A stretch of DNA of 64,000 bases, from NCBI GenBank assembly GCA_032173965.1, contig CM063292.1, positions 2,184,001-2,248,000 of the forward strand, read 5' to 3'. Under the pieces are notes generated by a model. That model saw nothing but the letters and a program-made list of their open reading frames with translations. It searched no databases and was not told the DNA's origin. Both the position numbers and the translations under genes were made by a program. The stretch's first letter is position 1, and each line of letters starts with the position of its first letter. This document shows, in pieces, positions 62,769 to 64,000 of the stretch. The stretch comes from Sitta carolinensis (lineage: Eukaryota; Chordata; Aves; Passeriformes; Sittidae).

Positions 62769-64000
62769 GTAACTGGTGCTTTGATGGCTGATTCCTTTTT
62801 GAAAGGGAAAGGGGGGAGTCTTTGAGGTGTTTCCTTTATTTGTGTGCCCTTTGTGTGCCTGTGGATGTCGCAGCCCCTTGGGTTCGGATTTCACAGAATC
62901 CCAAAATGGTTTGGGTTGAAAGGGACCAAAACTCCCATCTTGTTGCACCCCTGCCATGGGCAGGGACACCTTCCACTAGACCAGGTTGCTCCAAGTCCTC
63001 TCCAACCTGGCCTTGGACATTTCCAGGGATGTGGAATCCACAGTCTCTGGTTCCTGCCTCTCCTGCCCAATTTCCCATGCTTTGGTTTGTTCTTTCTCTC
63101 ACCACTCTGTCATCTGCCATCCCACCTCCCTGCTAGATTTACTTCAGAAGCTGGCACCTCTCCTGAATTCCACACACCCCCTCCTTTTCCTTAGTGTCTT
63201 TTATGTCCCAGAGCTGCCCAGCTCATATATTTAGAACTGTTCAAGCTGTTTCCCATTCCCATGTGTGTCATTCATGTTCCTTGGCTGTGGGAGCACAGCA
63301 CTCTCTCCCACCTTCCCCTGGCCTCTGGTGCCTTGGGGCAGCCCTGGCAGGTGCTGAGCACCCCAAGCAGGAGGTGCAGGCATGCAGAGAGCTGTGCTGA
63401 ATGGGAGCTGAAGTTGGTGAAGCAGCCCACTAAATGAAGTGTGGAAAAAGAGCCCAAAAGCTGAGGCTTAGGCAGGTGACCTTCAGTCAAACATCTGTGC
63501 TCGTGGAAAAACCTTCCCAGAGCTGGTTAATCCCAGAAGGCTCCTGCTGTCACAGCTCAGTTGTGTTTGGATAAAACCCTGCTCCACCTGCTGCTTGCTC
63601 AGAGCTTTGAGTGACCTTTATTCCTCCTCAGGTCCTGGTAGATTTTTCTGCTTTTTACATTTTTCTCTCCCTTGCCTTAGATTTTGCCTCGCCGGTCACG
63701 CTCTCAACATACCTTTGCTTTCCCTGAGAGGATTGAGCCTGTGCTGATCCTTCAGTTGCACAAGTTAATCTCAGATGGGTTTGAGGGCTGAACTACTAAA
63801 AAACCCAGCTTTGGTGTGCAGGTGCTAATTAGGATAACCCAAAGCATGAACAAACAGCAGTGGTGAGCTCCTTGTCTTAGTAGAAAAACCAAGTTCTGTC
63901 ACACCAGCAGAGTGGCTTCGTCAGAGTTCCATGCTGATTTTTTTAACTAAACACTGGGTGATCCTGCCTGTTCTCACACCTGTTTTGTCCTTCTCCCCTG
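62769..64000. other. FBXO31 intron 9 (left part)
   Basis: It contains a reverse CR1 fragment (62890-63090). The expected terminal exon (human FYGTGLIAGHGF...) was searched for and not found. Confidence 0.75.
62890..63090 (-). mobile_element. CR1 LINE 3' fragment (reverse)
   Basis: 'TTTCACAGAATCCCAAAATG', 'GTTTGGGTTGAAAGGGACCA', 'GGGCAGGGACACCTTCCACT' are reverse-complement CR1 3' landmarks. Confidence 0.85.

Noticed and set aside
63600..63720. Possible last FBXO31 exon after TTGCCTTAG at 63681
   Set aside because: The following sequence does not encode the conserved C-terminal FYGTGL...GHGF segment in any frame.

Overview
This window is vertebrate nuclear DNA, almost certainly from a bird. 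It holds three intron-containing, protein-coding genes in the order ZCCHC14 (+), MAP1LC3B (-), FBXO31 (+). That is the gene order and relative orientation of human 16q24.2 (corresponding to chicken chromosome 11), read from the other strand. The non-coding DNA is studded with short, 5'-truncated CR1 LINE 3' ends and with retroviral solo-LTR-like pieces. There are no Alu-type SINEs or L1, and several introns are under 100 bp. All of this fits an avian genome. A songbird is my guess from the LTR load; it is not shown by the sequence.

Layout. 1-7000 is intron of ZCCHC14, whose N-terminal exons lie to the left of the window. 7001-19321 carries eleven ZCCHC14 coding exons (SAM domain split over 13018-13291 and 14826-14917; CCHC zinc knuckle at 17902-17943), followed by a 4-kb 3'UTR ending near 23300. 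Convergent to it, MAP1LC3B occupies about 31640 down to 23935 as four coding exons that join into an intact 125-residue LC3B with Gly120 in place. Its CpG-island promoter (about 30840-32260) is built over a near-perfect 83-bp tandem repeat that runs into a 44-bp minisatellite. 32950-40800 is intergenic and consists of CR1/L3-type fragments, simple repeats and a 42-bp tandem array. A complete elongator tRNA-Met(CAT) gene sits at 40805-40877, just upstream of the FBXO31 CpG-island promoter with two CCAAT/GC-box modules. FBXO31 coding exons 1-9 run from 41309 to 62768. The last roughly 80 codons are beyond the right edge.

The genes share no operon-like logic. ZCCHC14 is a cytoplasmic RNA-tail-protecting cofactor of TENT4, LC3B is the autophagosome ubiquitin-like conjugate, and FBXO31 is an SCF ubiquitin-ligase substrate receptor. 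Their linkage is ancestral synteny. The most notable observations are: a one-base frame break in a ZCCHC14 exon; a 69-bp ZCCHC14 intron that is in frame and stop-free; a 1.3-kb, 30-bp-unit minisatellite that grew inside a CR1 element in FBXO31 intron 4; the tandem-repeat promoter of MAP1LC3B with an open frame running in phase into LC3B; and two copies of one LTR family. I found no convincing wholly new molecular system.
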